Assembly (NCBI RefSeq): GCF_044430645.1
Contig: NZ_JAWUDN010000009.1
Coordinates: forward strand, 62,001 to 126,000
DNA length: 64,000 bases
Origin: Ewingella allii
GTDB taxonomy: Bacteria; Pseudomonadota; Gammaproteobacteria; Enterobacterales; Enterobacteriaceae
Direction: 5' to 3'
The notes under the pieces were generated by a model, which did not search any database, was not told where the DNA came from, and worked only from the letters and a program-made list of their open reading frames with translations. Positions 44,849-53,745 of the stretch are shown here, one piece after another; positions within the stretch are counted from its first letter, which is position 1; the number at the start of each line of letters is the position of its first letter. Made by a program: the position numbers and the translations under genes.

Positions 44849-45692
44849 TGAAAAAGAGCTGTACGCCCCGATTGAGTGGCTCGATTGCAGCGGCGAATTC
44901 GAAGATATTCGCTATCACAAGTCGGCGGACGGCATCGCCAAAATCACCATTAATCGCCCGCAGGTGCGCAACGCTTTCCGCCCGCTGACCGTCAAAGAGA
45001 TGATCCGCGCGATGGAAGATGCGCGCTATGACGACAACATTGGCGTGATTGTGCTGACTGGAGAAGGCGACAAAGCCTTCTGCGCCGGTGGCGACCAGAA
45101 AGTGCGCGGCGACTACGGCGGCTATCAGGACGCCAGCGGCGTTCACCACCTGAACGTGCTCGACTTCCAGCGCCAAATCCGTACCTGTCCAAAGCCAGTA
45201 GTGGCGATGGTCGCCGGATTCTCCATCGGCGGCGGCCACGTGCTGCACATGATGTGTGACCTGACCATTGCCGCAGACAACGCGGTGTTCGGTCAGACCG
45301 GGCCGAAGGTCGGCTCCTTTGACGGCGGCTGGGGCGCTTCTTACATGGCGCGCATCGTCGGCCAGAAGAAGGCGCGCGAAATCTGGTTCCTTTGCCGCCA
45401 GTATAACGCCGCCGCCGCGCTAGACATGGGCTTGGTCAACACCGTGGTGCCACTGGCTGATTTGGAAAAAGAGACCGTGCGCTGGTGCCGCGAAATCCTG
45501 CAAAACAGCCCAATGGCGCTGCGCTGCCTGAAAGCCGCGCTTAACGCCGACTGCGACGGGCAGGCCGGTTTGCAGGAGCTGGCGGGTAACGCCACCATGC
45601 TGTTCTACATGACCGACGAAGGTCAGGAAGGCCGCAACGCGTTTAACGAAAAACGCCAGCCGGACTTCAGCAAATTCAAGCGTAATCCTTAA
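44835..45692 (+). CDS. menB: 1,4-dihydroxy-2-naphthoyl-CoA synthase MenB
   Basis: Crotonase-fold enzyme that closes the naphthoquinone ring. The 285 residues are nearly identical to the E. coli family pattern, with ITINRPQVRNAFRP near 38-51, the substrate loop AFCAGGDQKVRGDYGGY near 80-97 and GQTGPKVGSFDGGWGASYM near 155-173. The start at 44835 follows AAGGAAG and gives the canonical MIYPDE N-terminus. Confidence 0.96.
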   Translation: MIYPDEKELYAPIEWLDCSGEFEDIRYHKSADGIAKITINRPQVRNAFRPLTVKEMIRAMEDARYDDNIGVIVLTGEGDKAFCAGGDQKVRGDYGGYQDASGVHHLNVLDFQRQIRTCPKPVVAMVAGFSIGGGHVLHMMCDLTIAADNAVFGQTGPKVGSFDGGWGASYMARIVGQKKAREIWFLCRQYNAAAALDMGLVNTVVPLADLEKETVRWCREILQNSPMALRCLKAALNADCDGQAGLQELAGNATMLFYMTDEGQEGRNAFNEKRQPDFSKFKRNP

Positions 45693-46669
45693 TGCGCCGC
45701 GCTACGCTGTACCGTTATAGCCTGCCGATGGAGGCGGGCATTGTGTTGAGAAATCAACGTCTGAAGACCCGCGACGGCCTGCTGGTGCAGCTGTGGCAGG
45801 ACGAAAAGTGCGGCTGGGGGGAAATTGCGCCGCTGCCGGGCTTTAGTCTGGAAAGCGTGGAACAGGCGCAGCAGGGCGTGCAGCATGCGCTGGCCCAGTG
45901 GCTGCAAGGGGCTTCGCTCGGCGCGCTGGCATCGGCCTTCAATGCCATGCCGTCGGTGGCTTTTGGTCTGAGCATGGCGGATGCCGAATTGCGCGACGCA
46001 CTGCCGCAGACGGGGAATTACGCCTGCGCGCCCCTGTGTCAGGGCGACCCGGACGCGCTCTATCAGCGACTTGCCCACCAGCCGATTGCCAAGGTGAAAG
46101 TCGGTTTGTACGAGGCGGTGGGGGATGGTTTGAATGTCAGCATGCTGCTCGAAGCCTTGCCGCACCTGCGTTTGCGGTTGGACGCCAACCGCAGCTGGAC
46201 GCCCGCCAAGGCCGACGCCTTTGCGCGTTACGTGGCCCCCGCGCTGCGTTCGCGCATCGCCTTTATCGAAGAGCCTTGTCAGACCCGCGAACAGTCGCGC
46301 GAGTTTGCCCGCGCCAGCGGGATTGCCATTGCCTGGGATGAAAGCGTGCGCGAGGCGGGCTTTGAAATTCGCGCCGAACAGGGGCTGGCGGCGATTATTA
46401 TCAAGCCGACCTTGACCGGCAGCCTGACGCGCTGCCGCGAACTGATTGCCAAAGCCCATCGCGCCGGGCTTGAGGCGGTGATCAGCTCAAGTATTGAGTC
46501 CAGCCTCGGTTTAACCCAGCTGGCGCGCATGGCCGCGTGGCTGACGCCCGACACCCAGCCGGGCCTCGACACGCTGGATCTCATCCAGTCGCAGCTGGTC
46601 CGCCCTTGGCCTGACGCCGACCAACCCCTGCTGGATGAATCCGCGCTGGAGGTGGTATGGCAGAATTAA
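45692..46669 (+). CDS. menC: o-succinylbenzoate synthase MenC
   Basis: Enolase-superfamily enzyme that dehydrates SHCHC to o-succinylbenzoate. It has 325 residues with the KVKVGLY lysine (near 132-138), metal ligands LDANRSW (near 164), IEEP (near 192) and DES (near 216), and the second lysine in IIKPTLTGS (near 238). It begins in the menB stop codon (TAATG). Confidence 0.95.
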   Translation: MRRATLYRYSLPMEAGIVLRNQRLKTRDGLLVQLWQDEKCGWGEIAPLPGFSLESVEQAQQGVQHALAQWLQGASLGALASAFNAMPSVAFGLSMADAELRDALPQTGNYACAPLCQGDPDALYQRLAHQPIAKVKVGLYEAVGDGLNVSMLLEALPHLRLRLDANRSWTPAKADAFARYVAPALRSRIAFIEEPCQTREQSREFARASGIAIAWDESVREAGFEIRAEQGLAAIIIKPTLTGSLTRCRELIAKAHRAGLEAVISSSIESSLGLTQLARMAAWLTPDTQPGLDTLDLIQSQLVRPWPDADQPLLDESALEVVWQN

Positions 46670-48027
46670 CCCAGTGGCCGTGGCACGCCTGGGCGAGCAA
46701 AACGCCCTTTGCCATTGCCATTAAATCGGCGGGGAAAGCCTGGTGCTGGCAAGACTTGCAGCAGCGCGTTGACTCACTTAGTGCCGGTTTCGTCCAGCAG
46801 GGCGTGGCCGAAGGCCGTGGCGTGGCGCTGCGTGGCAAAAATAGCCTTAACGCGCTGTTATGCTATCTGGCGCTGATTCAAGCCGGAGCCAGGCTTCTGC
46901 CGCTGAACCCGCAGCTGCCTGCCGCCTTGTGTGACCCACTATTACCCCAGTTGGATATCGACTTTATTCTCGACCTGAGCGATGAGCCGCTGGTCACTGA
47001 AATCCCTGCCCTGAGCCTGTTCCACGGCCATGGCGGGGTGACACCAAATTATCCGCCGCAGCGGATTGCCACCCTGACGTTAACCTCGGGTTCGAGCGGG
47101 CTACCTAAAGCCGCCGCGCACAGCGTCGCGGCGCATCTCGCCAGCGCGCGCGGGGTGCTGGGCCTCATTCCTTTCAACGCCAATAACGGCTGGCTGCTTT
47201 CCCTGCCGCTTTTTCACGTCTCGGGGCAGGGCATTGTCTGGCGCTGGCTGACCGCCGGTGCCCAGCTGGTGGTGGCCGAAGAGCGGCCGCTCGCTGAGGC
47301 GCTGCAAGACTGCAGTCACGCCTCGCTGGTGCCGACCCAGCTCTGGCGGCTGCTCAACCAGCAGCAGTTGCCCGCCTCGTTAACCGACGTGCTGCTCGGT
47401 GGGGCGGACATTCCCCTCGAGTTAACCCAGCGCGCCGAACGCGCCGGAGTTCGCTGCTGGTGTGGTTACGGCATGACGGAAACGGCGTCGACGGTGACGG
47501 CCAAACGCGCCGACGGTTCGGCGGGCGTCGGCGAGCCTCTGGCCGGGCGGGAAGTGATGATCGTCGAGGATGAAATCCTGATCCGCAGCGAAAGTCTGGC
47601 AGCCGGTTATTGGTGGCAGGGCAAGCTGACTCAGCTCACCGACGCCGACGGCTGGTTGCATACTCGAGACAGAGGCGCGTGGCGGGGCGATGAGCTGCAC
47701 GTCGCCGGGCGGCTGGATAATCTGTTTTTCAGCGGCGGGGAGGGGATTCAGCCCGAGGACATCGAGCGCGTGTTGGCGGCGCATCCGCGCGTTGAGCGCG
47801 CTTTCGTGTTGCCGATGGCTGACGCCGAATTTGGCCAGAGGCCGGTGGCGCTGATTGATCGCTCAGCAGAGATGCCGTTTGAGATGCTCTCCCAATGGCT
47901 GGAGGGCAAACTGGCGCGTTTCCAGCAGCCGGTGCGCTATTTCGACCTGCCTGCGGACATTGCGCAGGGGGGGATTAAAATCTCGCGTCGCCATCTTCAG
48001 GAGTGGCTTTCACAGCAAACTGCCTGA
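46657..48027 (+). CDS. menE: o-succinylbenzoate-CoA ligase MenE
   Basis: AMP-forming acyl-CoA synthetase, 456 residues, that activates o-succinylbenzoate. P-loop-like motif LTLTSGSSGLPKAAAHS near 137-153, GYGMTETAS near 269-277, and the hinge lysine region near the C-terminus (GGIKISRRHLQEW). It overlaps menC by 13 bp and ends the operon; a bidirectional terminator follows. Confidence 0.95.
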   Translation: MAELTQWPWHAWASKTPFAIAIKSAGKAWCWQDLQQRVDSLSAGFVQQGVAEGRGVALRGKNSLNALLCYLALIQAGARLLPLNPQLPAALCDPLLPQLDIDFILDLSDEPLVTEIPALSLFHGHGGVTPNYPPQRIATLTLTSGSSGLPKAAAHSVAAHLASARGVLGLIPFNANNGWLLSLPLFHVSGQGIVWRWLTAGAQLVVAEERPLAEALQDCSHASLVPTQLWRLLNQQQLPASLTDVLLGGADIPLELTQRAERAGVRCWCGYGMTETASTVTAKRADGSAGVGEPLAGREVMIVEDEILIRSESLAAGYWWQGKLTQLTDADGWLHTRDRGAWRGDELHVAGRLDNLFFSGGEGIQPEDIERVLAAHPRVERAFVLPMADAEFGQRPVALIDRSAEMPFEMLSQWLEGKLARFQQPVRYFDLPADIAQGGIKISRRHLQEWLSQQTA

Positions 48028-48053
48028 GCTTTCAGTTCATTATCGCTAATAAA

Positions 48054-48084
48054 AAGGGCCGCTCTGCATTACAGGGCGGCCCTT
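48054..48084. terminator. Bidirectional terminator between menE and katA
   Basis: AAGGGCCGC (48054-48062) pairs with GCGGCCCTT (48076-48084), with A-rich sequence before and T-rich sequence after, suiting both convergent genes. Confidence 0.9.
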
Positions 48085-48121
48085 GTTTTATGACGCTTAT
48101 CTAAAACCCAAGCGTCAGGTA

Positions 48122-49555
48122 TTACGCCTTAAGGCCTTTTTCCACACCTGCGCCATAGGCCGGATCAACCTTGTAGAACAGATCGAGTTGGCGTTTTTGC
48201 GTGTCTGGCGAAGCGTGTTTCAGCTCACCGGCGATACGGCCACACAGGCGTGCTTGCTCATCTGCAGACAGCAGGTTGAACAACAGGCGTGGCTGGGTGA
48301 AGTAATCATCATCTTCGCGGTGATTCCAGTGGTCCGCCGCCCCTTCGATAGTCAACGGCGGTTCGCTGAAGTCCGGCTGCTCTTGGAACAAACCTGCGCT
48401 GTTTGGCTCATAGGTCACGCCGTTGCCGCTGTTACCGTCAACGCGCATCGCGCCGTCGCGGTGGTAGTTGTGGAACGGGCATTTTGGTGCATTAACTGGG
48501 ATTTGATGATGGTTCACGCCCAGACGGTAGCGGTGCGCGTCGCCGTAAGAGAACAGACGGCCTTGCAGCATACGGTCAGGGGAGAAGCCGATACCCGGCA
48601 CCACGTTGGCCGGGCTCATCGCCACTTGTTCAACTTCGGCAAAGTAGTTTTCTGGATTGCGGTTCAGCTCAAACTCGCCCACTTCAATCAGCGGATAGTC
48701 ACTGTGTAACCAAACTTTGGTCAGGTCGAATGGGTTGTAAGGTAGCTCGGAAGCTTCTTTTTCGGGCATGACTTGAACAAAGAGTTTCCAGCGAGGGAAG
48801 TCGCCGCGCTCAATGGCCTCATACAGGTCGCGCTGCGAGCTTTCGCGATCGCTTCCCACCAGTTTCTCCGCTTCGTCGTCCATCAGGTTTTGAATGCCCT
48901 GCTGGCAGCGGAAGTGGAATTTCACCCAAAAACGCTCGTTTTGCTCATTGATAAAGCTGAAGGTGTGGCTACCAAAACCGTGAATATGGCGATAAGATCT
49001 AGGCAGGCCGCGGTCGCTGGCGTCAATAGTTAGCTGGTGAAGTGCTTCAGGCAGATGGGAGAAGAAGTCCCATTTGTAAGCCGGATTGCGCAGGTTAGTG
49101 CGCGGGTCACGTTTAACCACGTGATTCAAATCTGGGAATTTCAGCGGGTCGCGCAGGTAGAAAATAGGGGTGTTGTTGCCAACCAAATCCCAGTTACCCT
49201 GCTCAGTATAGAACTTGATGGAGAAGCCACGAATATCGCGCTCGGCGTCTGCTGCGCCGCGCTCGCCCGCTACGGTGGAGAAACGGATAAACATCGGAGT
49301 TTGCTTACCGATTTCGGCAAAGATATTTGCGCGGGTGTATTGAGTGATGTCATGGGTGACGGTAAAGGTGCCGTAGGCGCCTGAACCCTTGGCGTGCATG
49401 CGACGCTCTGGGATCACTTCGCGGTCAAAATGCGCCAGCTTCTCCAGAAACCAGACGTCTTGCAGCAGCAAGGGGCCACGGCGGCCTGCGGTGATCACGT
49501 TATTGTTATCTACAACCGGTGCTCCAGCGGCGGTTGTGAGTCCTCTTTTACTCAT
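48122..49555 (-). CDS. katA: Monofunctional heme catalase (small subunit, KatA type)
   Basis: Breaks down hydrogen peroxide to water and oxygen. The 477 residues fit the clade of small-subunit catalases. The catalytic His54 is in RRMHAKGSGAYGTF, the catalytic Asn127 in GNNTPIF, and the heme-ligand tyrosine in RLFSYGDAHRYRLG near 337; these positions match Proteus mirabilis catalase as I recall. E. coli K-12 has no such gene at this locus, so this is a lineage-specific gene between the men and yfa blocks. There is no signal peptide. Confidence 0.9.
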   Translation of the reverse strand: MSKRGLTTAAGAPVVDNNNVITAGRRGPLLLQDVWFLEKLAHFDREVIPERRMHAKGSGAYGTFTVTHDITQYTRANIFAEIGKQTPMFIRFSTVAGERGAADAERDIRGFSIKFYTEQGNWDLVGNNTPIFYLRDPLKFPDLNHVVKRDPRTNLRNPAYKWDFFSHLPEALHQLTIDASDRGLPRSYRHIHGFGSHTFSFINEQNERFWVKFHFRCQQGIQNLMDDEAEKLVGSDRESSQRDLYEAIERGDFPRWKLFVQVMPEKEASELPYNPFDLTKVWLHSDYPLIEVGEFELNRNPENYFAEVEQVAMSPANVVPGIGFSPDRMLQGRLFSYGDAHRYRLGVNHHQIPVNAPKCPFHNYHRDGAMRVDGNSGNGVTYEPNSAGLFQEQPDFSEPPLTIEGAADHWNHREDDDYFTQPRLLFNLLSADEQARLCGRIAGELKHASPDTQKRQLDLFYKVDPAYGAGVEKGLKA

Positions 49556-49895
49556 TGGTTAGATCCTTCCAGTCAATTAATCGGTGGGTGTTTAAAGCTA
49601 AAAAGGGCGGTGCCCATTCCTCAAAAAGGTATTGCGGTACGGCTTCCCTTCGCGAGTTTGCCTTTCCTTAGGTCAGTAAACTCTACCCCCATCTTTTAGC
49701 CTTGATGTTGATACTGGGCAAATAGGCAGGAGTTATCATTTCAATCAGGAACGTTACGCGCATAAACTTTGTGGTTGTTTCTTACATTTTTTTTTATTTA
49801 AAACGGAGGTTTAAAACATTCAAGGTTGTTGCATGACGCTGATTTGCTTTAGACTTCGCGGGATGGTTTATCTGTCGTTTAATGAACATTCGGGA
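49556..49895. promoter_or_regulatory. Divergent katA-yfaZ intergenic region
   Basis: About 340 bases with the promoters of katA and yfaZ. A T-rich tract (about 49785-49800) lies upstream of yfaZ. I did not identify a confident OxyR or other operator and see no gene. Confidence 0.45.
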
Positions 49896-50447
49896 ATGAA
49901 AATGAAAAAACTTTTAGTCGCTGGCGCTGCTGCCAGTTTGATGTTGGTCGCGGCCTCTGCCAGCGCCATCAGTGTCAACGGTGAAATTGGCGAACATTAC
50001 ACCAATTTCGGTGTGGGCCTCGGTACCACCACTCCGGGTATCGCGCTGAGCGGCGATTGGACCCACAACGACGATGACGGCGACGTAGCTGGTCTGGGTC
50101 TGGGTTACAACATCCCACTGGGTCCATTCATGGCGACCGTTGGCGGCAAAGGTTTGTATACCAATCCTAAACAGGGCGACGAAGGTTACGCGGCGGCAGT
50201 CGGCGGTGGCTTGCAGCTGCCAGTAGGTAGCCTGTTCAGCCTGTACGGCAGCTACTACTACTCTCCAGATTCCCTGTCTAGCGGCATCTCTAACTACAAA
50301 GAAGGCGACGCCGGTATTCGTTTGACCGCCATCCCTCTGGTGACGGTAAGCGTGGGTTACCGCTATCTGGCGCTGGATAATAAAGACGGTAAGCGTGACA
50401 ACATCCTGGCGGATGGGGCATATCTCGGCGGTGCTGTTAACTTCTAA
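49896..50447 (+). CDS. yfaZ: YfaZ family outer-membrane protein
   Basis: Predicted beta-barrel outer-membrane protein, 183 residues, of unknown transport role. It has a signal peptide (MKMKKLLVAGAAASLML, cleavage after ASASA) and alternating amphipathic strands such as GLGLGYNIPLGPFMATVGGKG, and ends in a terminal phenylalanine (GGAVNF), the usual outer-membrane assembly signal. The start at 49896 was chosen to begin at the signal peptide; ATG 49902 is also possible. The stop codon runs directly into an ERIC repeat. Confidence 0.88.
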   Translation: MKMKKLLVAGAAASLMLVAASASAISVNGEIGEHYTNFGVGLGTTTPGIALSGDWTHNDDDGDVAGLGLGYNIPLGPFMATVGGKGLYTNPKQGDEGYAAAVGGGLQLPVGSLFSLYGSYYYSPDSLSSGISNYKEGDAGIRLTAIPLVTVSVGYRYLALDNKDGKRDNILADGAYLGGAVNF

Positions 50448-50571
50448 TATCCCGTCATCTTTCGCACTGTAACTGCGTTGGCTGCCTTCGCGCACCCCAG
50501 TCACTTACTGATGTAAGCTCCTGGGGATTTGCTCAGTTGCCGCCTTGTTACAGAGCGAAATCTTTAGGGAT
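50447..50571. repeat. ERIC repeat, copy 1
   Basis: A 125-bp enterobacterial repetitive intergenic consensus element, recognised by the paired core CACCCCAGTCACTTACT and GTAAGCTCCTGGGGATT and by ATATCCC/GGGATAT ends. It begins at the last base of the yfaZ stop codon. Confidence 0.9.
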
Positions 50572-50698
50572 ATATCCCGTCATCTTTCATGCTGTAGCTG
50601 TGTTGGCTGCCTTCGCGCACCCCAGTCACTTACTGATGTAAGCTTCTGGGGATTTGCTCAGTTGCCGCCTTGTTACAGAGCGAAATCTTTAGGGATAT
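50572..50698. repeat. ERIC repeat, copy 2 (direct tandem)
   Basis: A second ERIC copy in the same orientation, exactly 125 bp downstream of the first and differing at only a handful of positions (for example near 50591-50602 and 50645). Confidence 0.9.
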
Positions 50699-50712
50699 CC
50701 AGCTTTAAATTT

Positions 50713-50739
50713 AAAAGCCTGCATATAGCAGGCTTTTTT
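50713..50739 (+). terminator. Terminator of yfaZ, displaced by ERIC repeats
   Basis: AAAAGCCTGC (50713-50722) pairs with GCAGGCTTTT (50728-50737), followed by more T. It lies about 265 bp after the yfaZ stop because the two ERIC copies intervene. Confidence 0.88.
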
Positions 50740-50824
50740 CGTTTGGAATATCACTTTGTGCCCCGGCAATTGTTTTTCGGCTTCAGGCTTTCTACAGTGG
50801 AAGGACAAATAAGAGGAGAAAAGA

Positions 50825-52030
50825 ATGCTTAGGGTCGAGATGCTCAGTACGGGCGAAGAAGTGCTGCATGGGCAAATAGTAGATAGCAACGCGGCGTGGC
50901 TGGCGAACTATCTGTTCGAGCAGGGGTTGCCGATGACCAGTCGCGAAACGGTCGGCGATAGTCTGGATGAGCTGGTGAGCGTGTTGAAAGAGCGCAGCTA
51001 CATCGCCGACGTGCTGATCGTCAACGGTGGTCTAGGGCCGACCAGTGATGATTTAAGCGCACAGGCGGCGGCTATCGCCTGTGGGGGCGAGCTGGTGGAG
51101 GATGCCGACTGGATTGCCACCATGGAAGCTTTCTTCGCGCAGCGCGGCCGCCCAATGGCGGTGTCCAACCGCAAGCAGGCGCAAATTCCTGCCAACGCCG
51201 AAGTGCTGGATAACCCCGTAGGCACCGCCTGTGGATTCAGCCTGACGTTGAACCGCTGTCAGATTTTCTTCACCCCCGGCGTACCCTCCGAATTCAAAGT
51301 GATGGTGGAGCAGCAAATCGTTCCGCGTTTACACAAGAAGCACCCATCGCTGGAAGCCCCGCTGTGTCTGCGTTTGACCACCTTTGGCCGTGGTGAAAGT
51401 GACCTTGCCAATGAGCTAGATCAGATGGTGCTGCCTGAGGGTGTCACCCTGGGCTATCGCTCTTCTTCGCCAATCATCGAGCTGAAAGTCACCGGCCCGC
51501 GTTCGCAAGAAGCGGCGATGCATAAGGCGTTTGAGCGCGTGCGCGAAGTGGCGGGTGAAAGCACTATTTTCGAAGGTTTTGGCGGCCTGCCGGCGCGTCT
51601 TGCCGAGCATTTGCTGGATCAGGGCTTGCGTCTTTCGGTCAGCGAGAGCTTCACCGGCGGCCTGCTCAACTGGCGTCTGCAAAGCGCCGATGTGCCACTG
51701 GCGGCGGGTGAGTTGTTGCCTGATGATGCCGAACCGGCCCCGGAGAAATCGCTGCAGAGCATTCTGGCCCGCGCCCAGCAACTGGCCGAGAAGAATCAGG
51801 TCCAGCTGGCTTTAGCCGTCGGCGCCATGTCCGGCGAGGAGCTGAGCCTCGCGCTGCACACACCGGCTGGCACCAGTGGCCTCACCATCCGCTATACCGC
51901 CAGCCGCCATGCTTTAGCACTGCGCCAAGAGACTATCGCGATGGTCGCAATGGATATGCTGCGGCGGTATCTGAATGGCTGGGATCCGGTGGCGGACTAC
52001 CCGTGGTTGGAGCGTGTGGCTAAGGCGTAG
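50825..52030 (+). CDS. yfaY: YfaY, CinA-like protein
   Basis: A 401-residue protein of the CinA family. The N-terminal molybdopterin-binding-like (MoCF) domain (about 4-170) contains STGEEVLHGQIVDSNAAWL and NGGLGPTSDDL. The C-terminal part (about 255-395) corresponds to the CinA/PncC nicotinamide-nucleotide amidase domain, with SVSESFTGGLL, but is degenerate in E. coli YfaY as I recall and may be inactive. It has its own AGGAG-like ribosome-binding site and is convergent with yfaE across the repeat. Confidence 0.88.
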   Translation: MLRVEMLSTGEEVLHGQIVDSNAAWLANYLFEQGLPMTSRETVGDSLDELVSVLKERSYIADVLIVNGGLGPTSDDLSAQAAAIACGGELVEDADWIATMEAFFAQRGRPMAVSNRKQAQIPANAEVLDNPVGTACGFSLTLNRCQIFFTPGVPSEFKVMVEQQIVPRLHKKHPSLEAPLCLRLTTFGRGESDLANELDQMVLPEGVTLGYRSSSPIIELKVTGPRSQEAAMHKAFERVREVAGESTIFEGFGGLPARLAEHLLDQGLRLSVSESFTGGLLNWRLQSADVPLAAGELLPDDAEPAPEKSLQSILARAQQLAEKNQVQLALAVGAMSGEELSLALHTPAGTSGLTIRYTASRHALALRQETIAMVAMDMLRRYLNGWDPVADYPWLERVAKA

Positions 52031-52035
52031 TTTTT

Positions 52036-52262
52036 TGGGGCGGGTTGCCCAAGGCCCGCTTTTAAATCTTTAAATTCAAAACCGTGGGTACCGGCCCACA
52101 CCGGCAAGGGGGCGGCGATAGGCGCCCCTTAAGGCCGGTGTGGCGGCAGCGCACGGTTTTGACCTTAAAGGCCAGTTTGCGTGGCAACGCAAGGTCTTGA
52201 AGTTGAAGTTGAAGTTGAAGTTGAAGTTGAAGTTGAAGTTGAATTTAAAGCGGCCAAGTGGG
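52036..52262. repeat. Composite palindromic intergenic repeat, short copy
   Basis: About 225 bp between the convergent yfaY and yfaE genes. In reverse complement it matches the outer parts of the element at 3045-3782 without that element's 530-bp interior. It is itself palindromic: AAAACCGTG (52078-52086) with CACGGTTTT (52152-52160), and CCACACCGGC (52096-52105) with GCCGGTGTGG (52134-52143), plus an inner AAGGGG/CCCCTT pair. Likely a bidirectional terminator and mobile-type repeat. Confidence 0.78.
52197..52244. repeat. (TTGAAG)7 hexanucleotide tandem repeat
   Basis: Seven perfect TTGAAG units (52197-52238) and one altered unit (TTGAAT). The homologous place in the 3-kb copy has only two units, so the tract length varies. 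Confidence 0.95.
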
Positions 52263-52279
52263 GGCCGCACACCCCCACA

Positions 52280-52540
52280 TCAAAACTCCAGTTCGACGTC
52301 CCCCACCGGCAGGCAACAACAGGGCAGGACGTCGCCTTCCAGCAGGAATGCCAGAGGTTTCTCACTGTAGGTGACTTCACCGCTGACCAGGCGCATGCGG
52401 CAGGAGCCGCAGTAGCCTTCCCTGCATTGGTATTCCACTTGCACTTCGTGATGCTCGAACACTTCCAGCAGGTTTTTGTGGCCGGCCAGACAGGCCAGCC
52501 GCTTACCGTTGGCTGAAAGCGTTACGGTTGGCTGACTCAT
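52280..52540 (-). CDS. yfaE: YfaE, ferredoxin for ribonucleotide reductase maintenance
   Basis: An 86-residue plant-type [2Fe-2S] ferredoxin that in E. coli helps restore the diferric-tyrosyl cofactor of NrdB. The cluster cysteines are in CREGYCGSCRM (near 40-50) and CCCLP (near 74-78). The stop of nrdB lies 1 bp from its start region, so it is the last gene of nrdA-nrdB-yfaE on the minus strand. Confidence 0.93.
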   Translation of the reverse strand: MSQPTVTLSANGKRLACLAGHKNLLEVFEHHEVQVEYQCREGYCGSCRMRLVSGEVTYSEKPLAFLLEGDVLPCCCLPVGDVELEF

Positions 52541-52541
52541 C

Positions 52542-53672
52542 TTAGAACTCGAAATCGCTCAAATCGTCAGCATTCATTTCTGAATCAATCTGACCGACCA
52601 GGTAAGAGCTAACTTCCACTTCTTGTGGCGCAACCTGCACGTTGTCAGACACCAGCCATGCGTTGATCCATGGGATTGGGTTAGTGCGCGTTTTGAATGG
52701 CGCAGTCAGGCCAACCGCTTGCATACGGATGTTGGTGATGTACTCGACGTACTGGCACAGAATGTCTTTGTTCAGGCCAATCATAGAGCCGTCGCGGAAC
52801 AGGTATTCTGCCCAATCTTTCTCTTGTTGCGCGGCCAGCACGAACAGGTCGTGGCACTCTTGCTCGCACTCTTTGGCGATTTCCGCCATTTCTGGATCAT
52901 CAGATCCAGAGCGCAGCAGGTTCAGCGCGTGCTGGGTGCCGGTCAGGTGCAGGGCTTCGTCACGGGCGATCATCTTGATGATTTTCGCGTTACCTTCCAT
53001 CAGTTCGCGCTCGGCGAAGGCGAAGGAGCAGGCGAAGCTGACGTAGAAACGCACGGCTTCCAGCGCGTTGACGCTCATCAGGCAGACGTAGAGTTTCTTC
53101 TTCAACTCACGCAGGTTTACGACCACGGTTTTACCGTTAACCTGATGCGTACCTTCGCCCAGCAGGTGGTAGTAGCTGGTCATTTCAATCAGCGTGTCGT
53201 AGTAGCCAGAGATGTCTTTGGCGCGCTTGAGGATCTCTTCGTTGGTGACGATGTCGTCAAACACCAGCGCCGGATCATTCACGATGTTACGGATGATGTG
53301 GGTGTAAGAGCGTGAGTGGATGGTTTCAGAGAACGCCCAGGTTTCAACCCACGTTTCCAGTTCTGGAATCGAGATCAGTGGCAGCAGGGCGACGTTCGGG
53401 CTGCGGCCTTGAATGGAGTCCAACAGGGTCTGGTATTTCAGATTGCTGAGGAAAATGTGCTTCTCGTGCTCTGGCAGCGCCTGAAAGTCGATACGGTCGC
53501 GAGAAACGTCAATCTCTTCAGGACGCCAGAAGAAGGAGAGCTGCTTTTCGATCAGCTTTTCAAAAATCTCATGCTTCTGCTGGTCGAAACGCGCGACGTT
53601 AACAGACTGACCGAAGAACATCGGCTCAAGAAGTTGGTTGTTTTTGTTCTGGGAGAAAGTGCTATAGGCCAT
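52542..53672 (-). CDS. nrdB: Ribonucleoside-diphosphate reductase 1, beta subunit
   Basis: Class Ia small subunit with a diiron centre and stable tyrosyl radical, 376 residues as in E. coli. The radical tyrosine is Tyr123 counting Met1 (HSRSYTHI), equal to Tyr122 of mature E. coli NrdB. Iron ligands include ETIHSR and the DEALHLTGTQH helix. The C-terminal tail (VSSYLVGQIDSEMNADDLSDFEF) is the part that docks to NrdA. Confidence 0.96.
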   Translation of the reverse strand: MAYSTFSQNKNNQLLEPMFFGQSVNVARFDQQKHEIFEKLIEKQLSFFWRPEEIDVSRDRIDFQALPEHEKHIFLSNLKYQTLLDSIQGRSPNVALLPLISIPELETWVETWAFSETIHSRSYTHIIRNIVNDPALVFDDIVTNEEILKRAKDISGYYDTLIEMTSYYHLLGEGTHQVNGKTVVVNLRELKKKLYVCLMSVNALEAVRFYVSFACSFAFAERELMEGNAKIIKMIARDEALHLTGTQHALNLLRSGSDDPEMAEIAKECEQECHDLFVLAAQQEKDWAEYLFRDGSMIGLNKDILCQYVEYITNIRMQAVGLTAPFKTRTNPIPWINAWLVSDNVQVAPQEVEVSSYLVGQIDSEMNADDLSDFEF

Positions 53673-53745
53673 AACGTCCTCTGAATTCTCAGTAAAAACC
53701 CCCTGACGGGGGTTTTATATAAATTATTTAATTAAAAACAGACAA

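Noticed and set aside
52197..52244. CRISPR-like array
   Set aside because: Units are six bases with no spacers; it is a simple tandem repeat.
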